From: JAWLFI01 sp964525165
Lineage (GTDB): Bacteria; Bacteroidota; Bacteroidia; Chitinophagales; Saprospiraceae
DNA: 5,169 nucleotides
Direction of reading: 5' to 3'
NCBI GenBank assembly: GCA_964525165.1
Contig: CAZGGG010000124.1
Location: 1 to 5,169 of the forward strand
Shown: positions 4,951 to 5,169 of the stretch, piece after piece
How the letters are laid out: the number at the start of each line of letters is the position of its first letter
Position numbering within the stretch: position 1 is the stretch's first letter
Notes under the pieces: generated by a model
Databases searched by the model: none
Seen by the model: the letters and a program-made list of their open reading frames with translations, nothing else
What the model was told of the DNA's origin: nothing
Program-made: the position numbers and the translations under genes

Positions 4951-5002
4951 ACGGTGCTGTAGGCCGCCTACACATCGTTACGGCGGACGGTACAGCTGCC
5001 CC
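4951..5002. repeat. Copy B of the 52-bp repeat at the broken edge of Rhs tip 3
   Basis: This is the partner of copy A at 3248-3299. The palindrome pairs are kept: GCTGTA (4955-4960) with TACAGC (4991-4996), and CCGCC (4964-4968) with GGCGG (4982-4986). In the minus-strand frame it reads GSCTVRRNDV, then TAG, then AAYSTV. The stop arises from one base that differs from copy A (CAG there). Stem bases are kept while three of the differences lie in the loop, which hints that the fold matters. Confidence 0.75.
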
Positions 5003-5169
5003 ACCACGCCACAGCCTGCATAATCTCCAGCCCCTCTCACACCGGGGGACACAATATCCAAAATACATTCTAGCCAACCGTAGTGCAACTGCTACGGTCT
5101 TAATGCTGGCCGGATAGCTGCCGCGTCGGTATAAGCTACCGCCAACGGATGGGGTAACCCATTTAGGAT
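5003..5169. other. Right-hand end without a supportable gene
   Basis: All frames are short or interrupted and no Rhs sequence is recognisable. ACCGTAG (5077-5083) and CTACGGT (5092-5098) form a perfect 7-bp inverted repeat with an 8-base spacer, followed at once by GGTCTTAATGC, which echoes 3340-3350. The stretch may be more of the repeat family around copy B, or the 3' side of a neighbouring gene outside the window. Confidence 0.4.

Overview
This window looks like an accessory, toxin-rich locus of a member of the Bacteroidota. An environmental lineage such as the Saprospiria is plausible, but the sequence alone does not settle the genus. The basis is the style of the Rhs cores (tails such as AYVANNPINAIDPDG and AENEPVAHIDLHG), the lack of strong Shine-Dalgarno sites, a Bacteroidota-type lipoprotein and the XRE regulator tails.

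The main content is a set of three orphan Rhs C-terminal tips, all on the minus strand, each followed by a likely immunity gene. Reading with transcription (right to left): tip 3 (4149-4895, with core remnant to about 4949) and a lipoprotein partner (3378-4145); tip 2 (2611-3270) and a three-helix membrane partner (2333-2614) that overlaps it by 4 bases; tip 1 (358-1071), a lipase-like domain, and a two-helix membrane partner (140-346). None is attached to a full Rhs/YD-repeat shell. Each keeps only a short core stub, cut at a different point. The array therefore resembles a reservoir of displaced tip/immunity cassettes rather than active secreted toxins.

Between cassettes 1 and 2 lie a minus-strand ParE/RelE-type toxin-antitoxin pair (1355-1681 and 1675-1935), a hairpin-rich non-coding block (1072-1354) and a broken plus-strand XRE regulator (2021-2268). 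A second tail of the same XRE family opens the window (1-104). It is separated from immunity gene 1 by a terminator-like hairpin that could serve both strands. Both XRE tails converge on an immunity gene, so an XRE-next-to-immunity layout occurs twice.

Tips 2 and 3 are each preceded by a copy of the same roughly 52-bp repeat (3248-3299 and 4951-5002). The repeat contains an imperfect palindrome and joins the Rhs reading frame at different core positions. It is the strongest candidate for an undescribed element here, perhaps a junction or insertion site involved in cassette shuffling. The right end (5003-5169) holds no gene that I can support.
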